From NCBI RefSeq assembly GCF_000744095.1, contig NZ_JQLI01000008.1:868001-932000 (forward strand): 64,000 nt of DNA. Reading direction: 5' to 3'. A model generated the notes under the pieces. That model did not search any database. It was not told the origin of the DNA and worked only from the letters and a program-made list of their open reading frames with translations. Made by a program: the position numbers and the translations under genes. The stretch comes from Cupriavidus necator A5-1 (lineage in GTDB: Bacteria; Pseudomonadota; Gammaproteobacteria; Burkholderiales; Burkholderiaceae). This document shows positions 1-7,920 of this stretch, in pieces. Within the stretch, counting starts at the first letter, position 1. Each line of letters begins with the position of its first letter.

Positions 1-321
1 CAGCAGCTCGCGCTTGAACACGAAGCACAGCGGCCTGGGCATCAGCGCCACGTAGGCCACCGTCTCCCAGGCCGACTGGTGCTTGGACAGCAGCACCACC
101 GGCTTGTCGAGCATGCGGTCCATATGCTCATGCCCTTCGATGCGGTAGTCGATGCCGCAGATGCCGCGCGCGGCCCGGATCACCATCCGCGGCCAGCCGC
201 GCACGAAGCGGAAGCGCTGGTCGGCGTTCATGAAGGGGAACACCAGGAAGCAGGCGCACGCGTAGGGCGGCGTCAGCACCAGCAGGTACAGCGCAAACAA
301 CAGGGAACGGAGAAACGTCAT
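1..321 (-). CDS. plsC: 1-acyl-sn-glycerol-3-phosphate acyltransferase (PlsC family), N-terminal part, cut by window edge
   Basis: This is the first 107 codons of a PlsC-type acyltransferase, which adds the second acyl chain to lysophosphatidic acid in phospholipid synthesis at the inner membrane. The N-terminus has a hydrophobic segment (about residues 3-27). The sequence KHQSAWET follows at about residue 79 and corresponds to the catalytic HX4D/E box of the family. The ATG at 319-321 is 34 bases below the gmhB stop, so the gene is probably co-transcribed with gmhB. The rest of the protein lies outside the window. The family is clear; the exact substrate is inferred. Confidence 0.85.
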   Translation of the reverse strand, partial: MTFLRSLLFALYLLVLTPPYACACFLVFPFMNADQRFRFVRGWPRMVIRAARGICGIDYRIEGHEHMDRMLDKPVVLLSKHQSAWETVAYVALMPRPLCFVFKRELL

Positions 322-355
322 GCGGGGGGCGCGAATAGAAAATAGGTGCGGGCGG

Positions 356-943
356 TCAGCCGGCGTTCTGTGCAGGCGGGCGCTCGGCGCCGTCGTTGCC
401 GGTCAGCCAGCGCGCGAACGCGCGCAGGTCGTCGTGCACCCGCGTGCCGGGCGGCAGGCCGCCCTTGTCGAGGGTCTTGCTGCCCTTGCCGCTGAGCACC
501 AGGTGCGGCGCGCAGCCGATCGCAACGCCGGCCTCCAGGTCGCGCAGCGAATCGCCCACGATCGGCACGCCCCGGAGTTCGATGCCGAAGCGCTCGCTGA
601 TTTCCTCGAGCATGCCCGGCTTGGGCTTGCGGCAGTCGCAGCCGTCGGCCGCCGTATGCGGGCAGAAAAACACCGCGTCGACACGCCCGCCCACGCGCGC
701 GAGCGAGGTGTGCATCTTCTCGTGCATGGCGTTGAGCGCGCTCATCTCGAACAGCCCGCGGCCGATGCCGGACTGGTTGCTGGCGATCACCACGCGAAAG
801 CCGGCCTGGTTCAGCGCGGCGATGGCTTCCAGGCTGCCGTCGATGGGCACCCATTCATCGGGCGACTTGATGAACTGGTCGCTGTCGAGGTTGATGACCC
901 CGTCGCGGTCCAGGATGACGAACTTGGGCGGCGTCTGCGGCAT
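356..943 (-). CDS. gmhB: D-glycero-beta-D-manno-heptose 1,7-bisphosphate 7-phosphatase
   Basis: GmhB removes the 7-phosphate of heptose bisphosphate in the ADP-heptose pathway that feeds the inner core of lipopolysaccharide. The 195-residue protein has the HAD nucleophile motif DRDGVIN at residues 12-18. It also has the family zinc-binding loop with spaced cysteines and a histidine (CPHTAADGCDCRKPKPG), and a C-terminal HAD motif around GDSLRDLEAG. Length matches the family. It sits 33 bases below glyS and just above the plsC-type gene, a common arrangement in Burkholderiales. waaF, which uses the product of this pathway, lies elsewhere in the window at about 44.4-45.4 kb. Confidence 0.93.
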   Translation of the reverse strand: MPQTPPKFVILDRDGVINLDSDQFIKSPDEWVPIDGSLEAIAALNQAGFRVVIASNQSGIGRGLFEMSALNAMHEKMHTSLARVGGRVDAVFFCPHTAADGCDCRKPKPGMLEEISERFGIELRGVPIVGDSLRDLEAGVAIGCAPHLVLSGKGSKTLDKGGLPPGTRVHDDLRAFARWLTGNDGAERPPAQNAG

Positions 944-976
944 GTGCGGCTCCGGTGTGGCTGAGGCTGGCGCCGC

Positions 977-3100
977 TCAGGCGGCCAGCATGGAGATGTC
1001 GGCCACGCGGTTGGCCAGCGCATGCAGCGAGGCCAGCAGCGCCAGGCGGTTGGCGCGCAACTGCGCGTCCTCGGCCATCACCATCACGTCGTCGAAGAAG
1101 CGGTCGACCGCTTCGCGCAGCTGGGCCAGGTCGCGCAGCGCGGCGGTGAAGTCGCCGCTGGCAAAGGCCGCTTCCACCGCCGGGCGCACGCGCTCGATGG
1201 CGGCATGCAGCACGCCTTCAGCCTCTTCCAGGAACAGCGCCGGGTTGACCGCACCGACCGGCTCGGTGTCCTTGCGCAGGATATTGGTGATGCGCTTGTT
1301 GGCGGCGGCCAGGGCCTCGGCCTCGGGCAGCGCGGCAAAGGTGCGCACCGCTTCCATGCGGCCCAGGATGTCATGCAGCTGGTCCGGGCGCAGGCTGACC
1401 ACGGCCTCGACCTCGTTGGTGGTGTAGCCCTTGTCCTTCAGGTAGCCGCGCACGCGGTCGTACAGGAAGTCGGTAATGGCCTCGGGCGCCAGCTTGACCG
1501 CGGCGACGCCGGCAAAGGACTGCTGCGTCAGCGCCAGCAGCGAGGCAATCGACAGCGCCAGCGGCTTCTCGATCAGCATGCGCAGGATGCCCAGCGCGTG
1601 GCGGCGCAGCGCGAACGGGTCCTTCTCGCCGGTGGGCTGCAGGCCGATGCCCCAGATCCCGACCAGGGTTTCGAGCTTGTCGGCCAGCGCCACGGCGGTG
1701 CTGACCGCGCCCTCGGGCAGCGCGTCGCCGGCAAAGCGCGGGCGGTAGTGTTCGGAGCAGGCCAGCGCCACGTCGTCGGCTTCGTCGTCGTGGCGGGCGT
1801 AGTAGGTGCCCATGGTGCCCTGCAGCTCGGGGAACTCGCCGACCATGTCGGTCAGCAGGTCGGCCTTGGCCAGTTCGGCGCCGCGCATCGCGGCAGCCTT
1901 GTCGGCGGGCACGCCGGCGGCGTTGAGCGCGTCGGCGATATGGCCGGCGATCTGCTGCAGGCGCTGCACGCGATCCAGCTGCGTGCCGATCTTGTTGTGG
2001 TAGACCACGCTGGCCAGCTGCGGCACGCGCGAGGCGAGCGTCTTCTTGCGGTCCTGGTCGAAGAAGAACTTGGCGTCGGCCAGGCGCGGGCGCACCACGC
2101 GCTCGTTGCCGGTGATGATCGATTGCGGCGTCTCGGTAGCCAGGTTGGACACGATCAGGAAGCGGTTGCGCAGGTGCCCGTCGGCATCGGTCAGCGCAAA
2201 GTACTTCTGGTTGGTCTGCATGGTCAGGATCAGGCATTCCTGCGGCACCGCCAGGAAGGCTTCCTCGAAGTGGCAGGCGTAGACCACCGGCCATTCCACC
2301 AGCGAATTGACCTCGTCCAGCAGCGACTCGGGCATGATCACCTGGTCGGCGCCGGCTTCGGCCAGCAGCGCGGTGCGCATGCGTTCGCGGCGCTCGGCAT
2401 AGCTGGCCACCACGCGGCCGGCGGATTCCAGTTGCTTCGCATAGTCATTGGCATGCGCGATCTCGATCGCGCCGTGCGACAGGAAGCGGTGGCCCTGGGT
2501 CAGGTTGCTCGCTTGCAGGCCCAGCACCGACACCGGCAGGATCTCGCTGCCGAACAGTGCGATCAGGCTGTGCGCCGGGCGCACGAAATTCACCGTGGTG
2601 CCGTCCGGGCGCTGGTAGCTCATCACCTTGGGGATCGGCAGTTTGGCGATGGTGTCTTCCAGCGCCGCCTGCAGCCCGGCGGCGAGCTCGGCGCCGCGCG
2701 CCGTGTAGCGGTAGAAGAGGGCCTCGGCCTTGCCGTCGGAGGCGCGTTCCAGCGACTGCCAGTCGATCTCGGCCACGCCGACGGACTTGGCCAGCGCGGC
2801 CAGCTTCTTGGCCAGCGGCGGGGTGGGCTCGCCGTTGGCGCCAAGCGCCACCGACAGCGGCAGGACCTTCTCGCGCTGCTCGCGGTCCGGCGCGCTGCGG
2901 CGCACGCCGGAAACCAGCGCGGCCAGGCGGCGCGGCGTGGCGAACGGCGTCACGGTGGCGCCCGGCTCAAGCAGGTCGCGCTCGCCCAGGCCGGCGAACA
3001 GGCCCTGCGCGAAGGCGTCGCCCAGGCGCGCCAGCGCCTTGGGGGGCAGCTCTTCGGTGAACAGTTCGATCAGCAGCGAGTCGGTCATGGGTTGCGACAT
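977..3100 (-). CDS. glyS: Glycyl-tRNA synthetase, beta subunit
   Basis: This is the beta subunit of the alpha2-beta2 bacterial glycyl-tRNA synthetase, which binds tRNA(Gly); the alpha subunit GlyQ carries the aminoacylation site. The 707-residue length is normal. The N-terminus (LLIELFTEELPPKALARLGDA from about residue 9) and the central block GEFPELQGTMG are family hallmarks. The start is the ATG at 3100; a second ATG four codons later is possible because neither has a strong Shine-Dalgarno. A gene for an exported protein separates glyS from glyQ, and all three are probably one operon. Confidence 0.97.
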   Translation of the reverse strand: MSQPMTDSLLIELFTEELPPKALARLGDAFAQGLFAGLGERDLLEPGATVTPFATPRRLAALVSGVRRSAPDREQREKVLPLSVALGANGEPTPPLAKKLAALAKSVGVAEIDWQSLERASDGKAEALFYRYTARGAELAAGLQAALEDTIAKLPIPKVMSYQRPDGTTVNFVRPAHSLIALFGSEILPVSVLGLQASNLTQGHRFLSHGAIEIAHANDYAKQLESAGRVVASYAERRERMRTALLAEAGADQVIMPESLLDEVNSLVEWPVVYACHFEEAFLAVPQECLILTMQTNQKYFALTDADGHLRNRFLIVSNLATETPQSIITGNERVVRPRLADAKFFFDQDRKKTLASRVPQLASVVYHNKIGTQLDRVQRLQQIAGHIADALNAAGVPADKAAAMRGAELAKADLLTDMVGEFPELQGTMGTYYARHDDEADDVALACSEHYRPRFAGDALPEGAVSTAVALADKLETLVGIWGIGLQPTGEKDPFALRRHALGILRMLIEKPLALSIASLLALTQQSFAGVAAVKLAPEAITDFLYDRVRGYLKDKGYTTNEVEAVVSLRPDQLHDILGRMEAVRTFAALPEAEALAAANKRITNILRKDTEPVGAVNPALFLEEAEGVLHAAIERVRPAVEAAFASGDFTAALRDLAQLREAVDRFFDDVMVMAEDAQLRANRLALLASLHALANRVADISMLAA

Positions 3101-3137
3101 GAATCGTATCCAACAGGTTGTAGCGCGCGCCGCTCAG

Positions 3138-3773
3138 TCAGCAGCGCGGCGAAAGATTAGGTTCCACTCCGGACAGCAGCCACAGGCCGTTCTGTTGCCG
3201 GAATTGCAGCGTGGTGTAGGCGCATTGCGCGGCCGCCGCGGCGCTGGCCGCGCCGTTGCTGCCGCCGCGGCTGCCCGCGGCCGGGAAGCGCGCATCGATG
3301 CGGCGCAGGCGCTTGTCGTAGCGGATCTCGTCGATGCGCCCGCCCACCCAGAAATCGATCTTCGGCGGTAGCTGCGCGGCCGAGTAATACGTCTTGACCT
3401 TGCGGCGGGCGCGGCCGTCGCGTGTTTCCACCTCGACCCAGGTCAGCGGGTAGCGGATCGCGCTCTCATAGGCGCGCAGCGGCACGCGGTGCCAGCCCAG
3501 GTCGCGCTGGCCGGACAGGTCGCACGAGAACGAGCGCACCAGCTGCGTCCACTGGTCGAGCGAATTCAGCGACGGGCGCCAGTGGCGCGCCATGGCCAGC
3601 TGCAGCGCCTGCGGGTCGGCCTCGCACACATTGCTCAGTTCCGCCGGCAGCAGCAGCGCCTGCGGGGCGGGTGCGGGCTGCGCGGTGGCACGCGCGCCGG
3701 CGGCATTGCCCGCGGCGGCCAGCGCCGCAAGCGCCATGGCGCAGCACAGCGCGCTGCGCGCCAGTTGCTTCAT
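3138..3773 (-). CDS. Exported protein of unknown function between glyQ and glyS
   Basis: I do not recognise the family. The 211-residue product has a signal peptide-like start (MKQLARS, then an Ala/Leu-rich core to about residue 28), so it is probably periplasmic. The mature part has four cysteines, one pair near the middle and one toward and at the C-terminus (the last residue), compatible with disulfides. An alanine- and glycine-rich linker precedes a final beta-rich stretch (YTTLQFRQQNGLWLLSGVEP). Its ATG overlaps the glyQ stop codon as ATGA, so translation is probably coupled to glyQ. The glyS start follows 37 bases later. A longer reading frame runs upstream through glyQ, but the ATGA start is much more likely. 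Confidence 0.8.
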   Translation of the reverse strand: MKQLARSALCCAMALAALAAAGNAAGARATAQPAPAPQALLLPAELSNVCEADPQALQLAMARHWRPSLNSLDQWTQLVRSFSCDLSGQRDLGWHRVPLRAYESAIRYPLTWVEVETRDGRARRKVKTYYSAAQLPPKIDFWVGGRIDEIRYDKRLRRIDARFPAAGSRGGSNGAASAAAAAQCAYTTLQFRQQNGLWLLSGVEPNLSPRC

Positions 3774-4732
3774 GCCTTGGCTCCGCCGTTGGCGCTGTTC
3801 CCGCCACACATCGGGAAGCCGAGGGCTTCGCGCGAGTCGTAGTAGGCCTGCGCCACCGCGCGCGACAGGTTGCGGATGCGGCCGATATACGCCGCGCGCT
3901 CGGTCACCGAGATCGCGCCGCGCGCATCCAGCAGGTTGAAGGTGTGCGCGGCCTTGAGCACCTGCTCGTAGGCGGGCAGCGCCAGGCGCGTGCCGGACGC
4001 GGCCTGGCCTTCCTCGCCGCCTTCGCCATTGCCCATCAGGCGCTTGGCCTCGCCTTCGTGCTCGGCGAAATGGCGGAACAGGATTTCGGTATTGCTGTGC
4101 TCGAAGTTGTAGGTCGACTGCTCGACCTCGTTCTGGTGGTACACGTCGCCGTACGTCAGGCGGCGCGTCTCGCCGTTCTCGACCCATTCGGTCCAGACCA
4201 GGTCGTAGACGTTCTCGACCTTCTGCAGGTACATCGCCAGGCGCTCGATGCCGTAGGTGATCTCGCCGGTGATGGGCTTGCAGTCGATGCCGCCGACTTG
4301 CTGGAAGTAGGTGAACTGGGTCACTTCCATGCCGTTGAGCCAGACTTCCCAGCCCAGGCCCCAGGCGCCCAGCGTGGGGTTCTCCCAGTCGTCCTCGACG
4401 AAGCGGATGTCGTTCTGCTTCAGGTCCAGGCCCAGCGCCTCGAGCGAGCCCAGGTACAGCTCCAGGATGTTCTCCGGCGCGGGCTTGAGCACCACCTGGT
4501 ACTGGTAGTAGTGCTGCAGGCGGTTGGGGTTCTCGCCATAGCGCCCGTCCTTCGGGCGGCGCGACGGCTGCACGTAGGCGGCGCGCCACGGCTCGGGGCC
4601 GATCGCGCGCAGGAAGGTGTGCACGTGCGAAGTCCCGGCGCCGACCTCCAGATCAATGGGTTGCAACAGCGCGCAGCCCTGCCGGTCCCAGTAGGCGTGC
4701 AGGGTCAGAATCATTTGTTGGAAGGTCAGCAT
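3770..4732 (-). CDS. glyQ: Glycyl-tRNA synthetase, alpha subunit
   Basis: GlyQ is the catalytic alpha subunit of the tetrameric class II glycyl-tRNA synthetase. The 320-residue protein starts MLTFQQMILTLHAYWDRQGC, and it contains the class II motifs with the block PSRRPKDGRYGENPNRLQ and the downstream GWEVWLNGMEVTQFTYFQQ. Both are highly conserved. It is the first gene of the run glyQ, exported protein, glyS, gmhB, plsC. The 389-base gap upstream has no other minus-strand gene, so the operon promoter must lie there. The stop overlaps the next start by ATGA. Confidence 0.97.
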   Translation of the reverse strand: MLTFQQMILTLHAYWDRQGCALLQPIDLEVGAGTSHVHTFLRAIGPEPWRAAYVQPSRRPKDGRYGENPNRLQHYYQYQVVLKPAPENILELYLGSLEALGLDLKQNDIRFVEDDWENPTLGAWGLGWEVWLNGMEVTQFTYFQQVGGIDCKPITGEITYGIERLAMYLQKVENVYDLVWTEWVENGETRRLTYGDVYHQNEVEQSTYNFEHSNTEILFRHFAEHEGEAKRLMGNGEGGEEGQAASGTRLALPAYEQVLKAAHTFNLLDARGAISVTERAAYIGRIRNLSRAVAQAYYDSREALGFPMCGGNSANGGAKA

Positions 4733-4979
4733 ATGAAGACTAGGTAGAGGCGCCCGGCGCGATGGCGCCGCCCGGCATGGTGGCCGCGCAGCGCGTGCCG
4801 GGGCCGCCGCATACGGATTTCGCCAAACCCTGAATTCTATCGGCTTTTTGGGCGGGCGCCCCGCTGGCGAGGACGGGCAGGGGGCGGATCGATCCTGCGC
4901 GATGCCGGCCGATGTCGGTCTTACGCAACGCCTCGGGAAAATACCGACCCGTTTTTCAAGTTATGCGGGCGCTTACCGA

Positions 4980-4999
4980 TAACGTTTTTGTATACAGTA
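4980..4999 (+). promoter_or_regulatory. Degenerate LexA-like box, possible promoter of the small ORF at 5121
   Basis: The right half reads TATACAGTA, identical to the right half of the clear SOS box upstream of recA in this window. The left half reads TAACG instead of TACTG, so the essential CTG is replaced by ACG (ACG-N10-CAG). A weak -10-like TACAGT overlaps it at 4993-4998, without a good -35. It is either a weak or decayed LexA site or a chance AT-rich promoter. Confidence 0.3.
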
Positions 5000-5031
5000 T
5001 GAGTAAGCAACCCGTTCGAGCGTTGCGATTG

Positions 5032-5071
5032 ACAGTCCGTGCCGGCATGGCGGGCACGGCCGGCTGACTGT
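5032..5071 (+). other. Nested hairpin in the leader of the small ORF
   Basis: An inner 7-bp stem CCGTGCC/GGCACGG (5037-5043 with 5053-5059) is enclosed by an outer stem ACAGT/ACTGT (5032-5036 with 5067-5071). It ends about 50 bases before the ATG at 5121. It has no following T-run, so it is not an ordinary terminator; if transcribed it would form a structured 5' leader. Confidence 0.4.
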
Positions 5072-5120
5072 TTCGGGCAGCGGCCGTTTGTCGGTGACTG
5101 ATTATTGATGGGGACTGATC

Positions 5121-5213
5121 ATGACACTCCTTTCTCGCAAACCTTACCTGGTCGCAATCGCGGTCATGATCGCCGCGGCCGCCTTGTCGGTGGTCACCGG
5201 CCTGATGGGCTGA
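5121..5213 (+). CDS. Possible 30-residue single-span membrane peptide
   Basis: A short plus-strand reading frame lies alone in the gap between lnt and glyQ. It encodes a basic N-terminus (MTLLSRKPY) followed by about 20 hydrophobic residues rich in Ala, Val and Ile, ending VVTGLMG. A GGGG at 5110-5113 stands 7 bases before the ATG. This would be a one-helix inner-membrane peptide. Its size and hydropathy resemble type I toxin peptides such as TisB, but I see no sequence match that proves this. Chance is a real alternative in a 569-base gap. It is followed by a GC-rich hairpin at 5272-5290. Confidence 0.42.
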   Translation: MTLLSRKPYLVAIAVMIAAAALSVVTGLMG

Positions 5214-5271
5214 AGCGGCCTACGCGTGCAGCACATATTGCGCGTCTTGCGCGCATAGCGGACCCGGAAGC

Positions 5272-5290
5272 GCGGCGGCGATCCCGCCGC
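5272..5290. terminator. GC-rich hairpin between convergent small ORF and lnt
   Basis: Stem GGCGG/CCGCC with a short GATC-containing loop lies just below the lnt stop at 5302. There is no clear T-run on either strand, so it is a weak or Rho-assisted terminator candidate. Confidence 0.35.
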
Positions 5291-5301
5291 CTCCGGCTCT
5301 C

Positions 5302-6903
5302 TCAGCTTGCCCGGCGCACCCGCCAGGCAGCCACTCCAAGCACCAGCGCAAACAGCGCCAGCACCGGCGCATTCCCCCAGCGGATATAGGGCGTCAGCCC
5401 CTGCATGCCCTGCACCTCGGCAGTGAGCGTGCCGACCGTGAAGGTCGGCAGCCGCGCCTGCACCGTGCCGTCCGGGCGCACCACCGCGGTCATGCCGGTA
5501 TTGGTCGAACGCAGCATCGGCCGGCGCGTCTCCAGTGCGCGCATGCGCGAGATCTGCAGGTGCTGGTCCAGCGCGATGGTGTCGCCGAACCAGGCCAGGT
5601 TGGTCAGGTTGGCCAGGATATTGGCCGGCACCACCTGTTGGCGCAGTGTTTGCGCAATCTCCTCGCCGAACAAATCCTCATAGCAGATATTGGGCGCCAC
5701 GCGCACGCCGCGCACCGGCAGCGGCTCCTGGTCGAGCCCGCCGCGGCGGAAGTCGCCCAGCGGCATCTTCATCATGTCGACGAACCAGCGGAAGCCCAGC
5801 GGGATGAACTCGCCGAACGGCACCAGGTGGTGCTTGTTGTAGCGGTACAGCCGCTCGGTCTGCGGCCCGATGCCGAACACGCTGTTGGTGAAGTCCACCG
5901 GCGAATCCGCGCCCGCCGCGCCGAACAGCACCGAGGTGCCGCTGCCCAGCGCGAAGTCGCGCACCGCCACCGCCACCTCGACCGGCAGCTCCTGCAGGAT
6001 CACCGGGAAGGCGGTCTCGGGCGTGACCACCAGGTCGGCCGGCTGCGCGGTGATCATGTCGCGGTACAGCTCGAGCGAACGCTGGATGCCCGCGGCCTCG
6101 AACTTGATGTCCTGCGCCACATTGCCCTGCAGCAGCCGCACCGACAGCGGCTTGCCGGCGGGCGTGGTCCACGCCAGCGGTGCCAGTGCCGCGCCCGCCG
6201 CGGGCAGGATCAGCGCGAGCGCCAGCGCCGCCAGCGCGCGGCCGCGCGCACCCTGGCCCAGGCCGCGCACGGCGGCTGCCAGCAGCGCCGCGACCGCGGC
6301 CGCCAGCGCGCCGATGCCGTAGACGCCGGCCAGCGGCGCAAAGCCCGCCAGCGGGCCGTCGGTATGGGCATAGCCGCCCGACAGCCACGGGAATCCGGTG
6401 AACACCACGCCGCGCAGCCATTCCGTCAGGCCCCAGGCGGCGCCAAAGGCCAGCGCCGCCAGCAGTCCGGCCTGGGGCAGGCGCGCCGCCAGCCGGTGCC
6501 ACAGCGCGCCGGCCAGCGCGGGCCACAGCGACAGGTAGCCCGAGAACAGCACAACCGCCAGCGCCGCCATCCACGCCGGCATCTCGCCGTAGACGTGCAT
6601 GCTGATATAGAGCCACCAGATGCCGGACAGGAACCAGCCCAGCCCGAAGGCAAAACCGGTGGCCGCGGCCATGCGCGCGCGCGGCGCGTCGGCCATCAGC
6701 GCGGCCAGGCCGGCCAGCGACAGGATCTGCAGCCACCACCAGTCATGCGGGGCAAAAGCCTGCGTATGGGCGATGCCGAGCACGCCGGCCAGCAGCAGCC
6801 GCACCATGGCGGCAGTGCGCGACCGCGCTTGCGTGCCAGGCACGCCGGCCGTGTCGGCGTCGGCAGCGGCGGCGCCGTTGAGGATCGGGGCGGGACGCTT
6901 CAT
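5302..6903 (-). CDS. lnt: Apolipoprotein N-acyltransferase
   Basis: Lnt adds the third acyl chain to the N-terminal cysteine of lipoproteins at the outer face of the inner membrane. The 533-residue protein has about seven hydrophobic segments over residues 30-240, then a nitrilase-like domain. The catalytic triad is visible as the Glu of VTPETAFP, the Lys of YRYNKHHLVPFGEF and the Cys of NICYEDLFGE. A final hydrophobic helix follows. The start overlaps the corC stop (ATGA), so the two are translationally coupled, as in many proteobacteria. The first 30 residues are a non-conserved hydrophilic extension. Confidence 0.95.
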   Translation of the reverse strand: MKRPAPILNGAAAADADTAGVPGTQARSRTAAMVRLLLAGVLGIAHTQAFAPHDWWWLQILSLAGLAALMADAPRARMAAATGFAFGLGWFLSGIWWLYISMHVYGEMPAWMAALAVVLFSGYLSLWPALAGALWHRLAARLPQAGLLAALAFGAAWGLTEWLRGVVFTGFPWLSGGYAHTDGPLAGFAPLAGVYGIGALAAAVAALLAAAVRGLGQGARGRALAALALALILPAAGAALAPLAWTTPAGKPLSVRLLQGNVAQDIKFEAAGIQRSLELYRDMITAQPADLVVTPETAFPVILQELPVEVAVAVRDFALGSGTSVLFGAAGADSPVDFTNSVFGIGPQTERLYRYNKHHLVPFGEFIPLGFRWFVDMMKMPLGDFRRGGLDQEPLPVRGVRVAPNICYEDLFGEEIAQTLRQQVVPANILANLTNLAWFGDTIALDQHLQISRMRALETRRPMLRSTNTGMTAVVRPDGTVQARLPTFTVGTLTAEVQGMQGLTPYIRWGNAPVLALFALVLGVAAWRVRRAS

Positions 6904-7787
6904 GCGCCGGCCACGCTCAAGCTGTCGGATTGGGGTTCGCGGTGCACCTGCAGCAGGTGTACCTGCCGCGCGTCGGCGCGCAGTACTTCGAAGCGGATCG
7001 GCGGCAGGGTGATGACTTCGCCGCGGTGGGGCACGTGGCCCACGTGGTTGGACAGTAGCCCGCCCACGGTATCGACGTCGTGGTCGGAGAAGGCGGTGCC
7101 GAAGGCCTCGTTGAACTGGGCGATCTCGGTCAGGCCGTGCACGCGCCAGCTGCCGTCAGGCATCGGCAGGATATTGTCCTGGTCCTCGTCGAGGTCGAAC
7201 TCGTCCTCGATGTCGCCCACGATCTGCTCCAGCACGTCTTCGATCGTCACCAGCCCGGCCACGCCGCCGTATTCGTCGACGACGATGGCGATATGGTTGC
7301 GGTTGATGCGGAAGTCGCGCAGCAGGATGTTCAGGCGCTTGGATTCGGGGATGAACACCGCCGGGCGCAGCGTTTCGCGCAGGTCGAAGGCGGGGTCGGT
7401 GTAGTAGCGCAGCAGGTCCTTGGCCAGCAGGATGCCGATGATGTTGTCACGGCTGCCTTCGTAGACCGGAAAGCGCGAGTGCGCGGTCTGCTGCATGAAG
7501 GGGATGAAGGTCTCCGGCGCGTCGGCGATATTGACCATATCCATCTGCGCGCGCGGCACCATGATGTCGCCCGCGGTCAGTTCGGAGACCTGGAACACGC
7601 CCTCGATCATCGACAGCGAATCGGCATCGATCAGGTTGCGCTCATGCGCTTCCTGAAGCACTTCGAGCAATTCCGCGCGGGTGTCCGGCTCGGGGGAAAT
7701 CAGGTCTGACAGGCGTTCGAGAAGCGATCTGGGACGATCAGTCTGCCTCAGATAGGCGGGCTTCGAACTGGGATAGGGGTCGTTCAT
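6900..7787 (-). CDS. corC: CorC/HlyC-type CBS-domain protein (Mg/Co efflux-related)
   Basis: A 295-residue soluble protein with two CBS domains (about residues 75-195) and a C-terminal CorC_HlyC transporter-associated domain (about residues 210-285). Typical blocks are GDIMVPRAQMD, the first CBS region FPVYEGSRDNIIGILLAKDLL and the second CBS region IAIVVDEYGGVAGLVTIEDVLE. CorC-type proteins are linked to magnesium and cobalt export; the CBS pair probably senses adenine nucleotides. It stands between ybeY and lnt, the usual position in proteobacteria, and is coupled to lnt by an ATGA overlap. Confidence 0.92.
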   Translation of the reverse strand: MNDPYPSSKPAYLRQTDRPRSLLERLSDLISPEPDTRAELLEVLQEAHERNLIDADSLSMIEGVFQVSELTAGDIMVPRAQMDMVNIADAPETFIPFMQQTAHSRFPVYEGSRDNIIGILLAKDLLRYYTDPAFDLRETLRPAVFIPESKRLNILLRDFRINRNHIAIVVDEYGGVAGLVTIEDVLEQIVGDIEDEFDLDEDQDNILPMPDGSWRVHGLTEIAQFNEAFGTAFSDHDVDTVGGLLSNHVGHVPHRGEVITLPPIRFEVLRADARQVHLLQVHREPQSDSLSVAGA

Positions 7788-7920
7788 TTCGCGGCGAGCG
7801 CGTGGTGGAGATCGTCTGAAGGATACACTAAAAGCCTGACCGTCCCGTGACGGCGGGCGGGGCGTCGGCGCAGCATGTGATGCATGCGGCGCCCGTCAGG
7901 ACGCCGCCGTGCGGGCCGAA

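Noticed and set aside
1022..3160. 712-codon plus-strand ORF antisense to glyS
   Set aside because: It is the mirror of glyS; the composition (Gln/Arg/His/Gly-rich) is what high third-position GC produces on the opposite strand.
4740..4928. Small minus-strand ORF before glyQ
   Set aside because: No ribosome site and poor composition; it overlaps the probable glyQ operon promoter.
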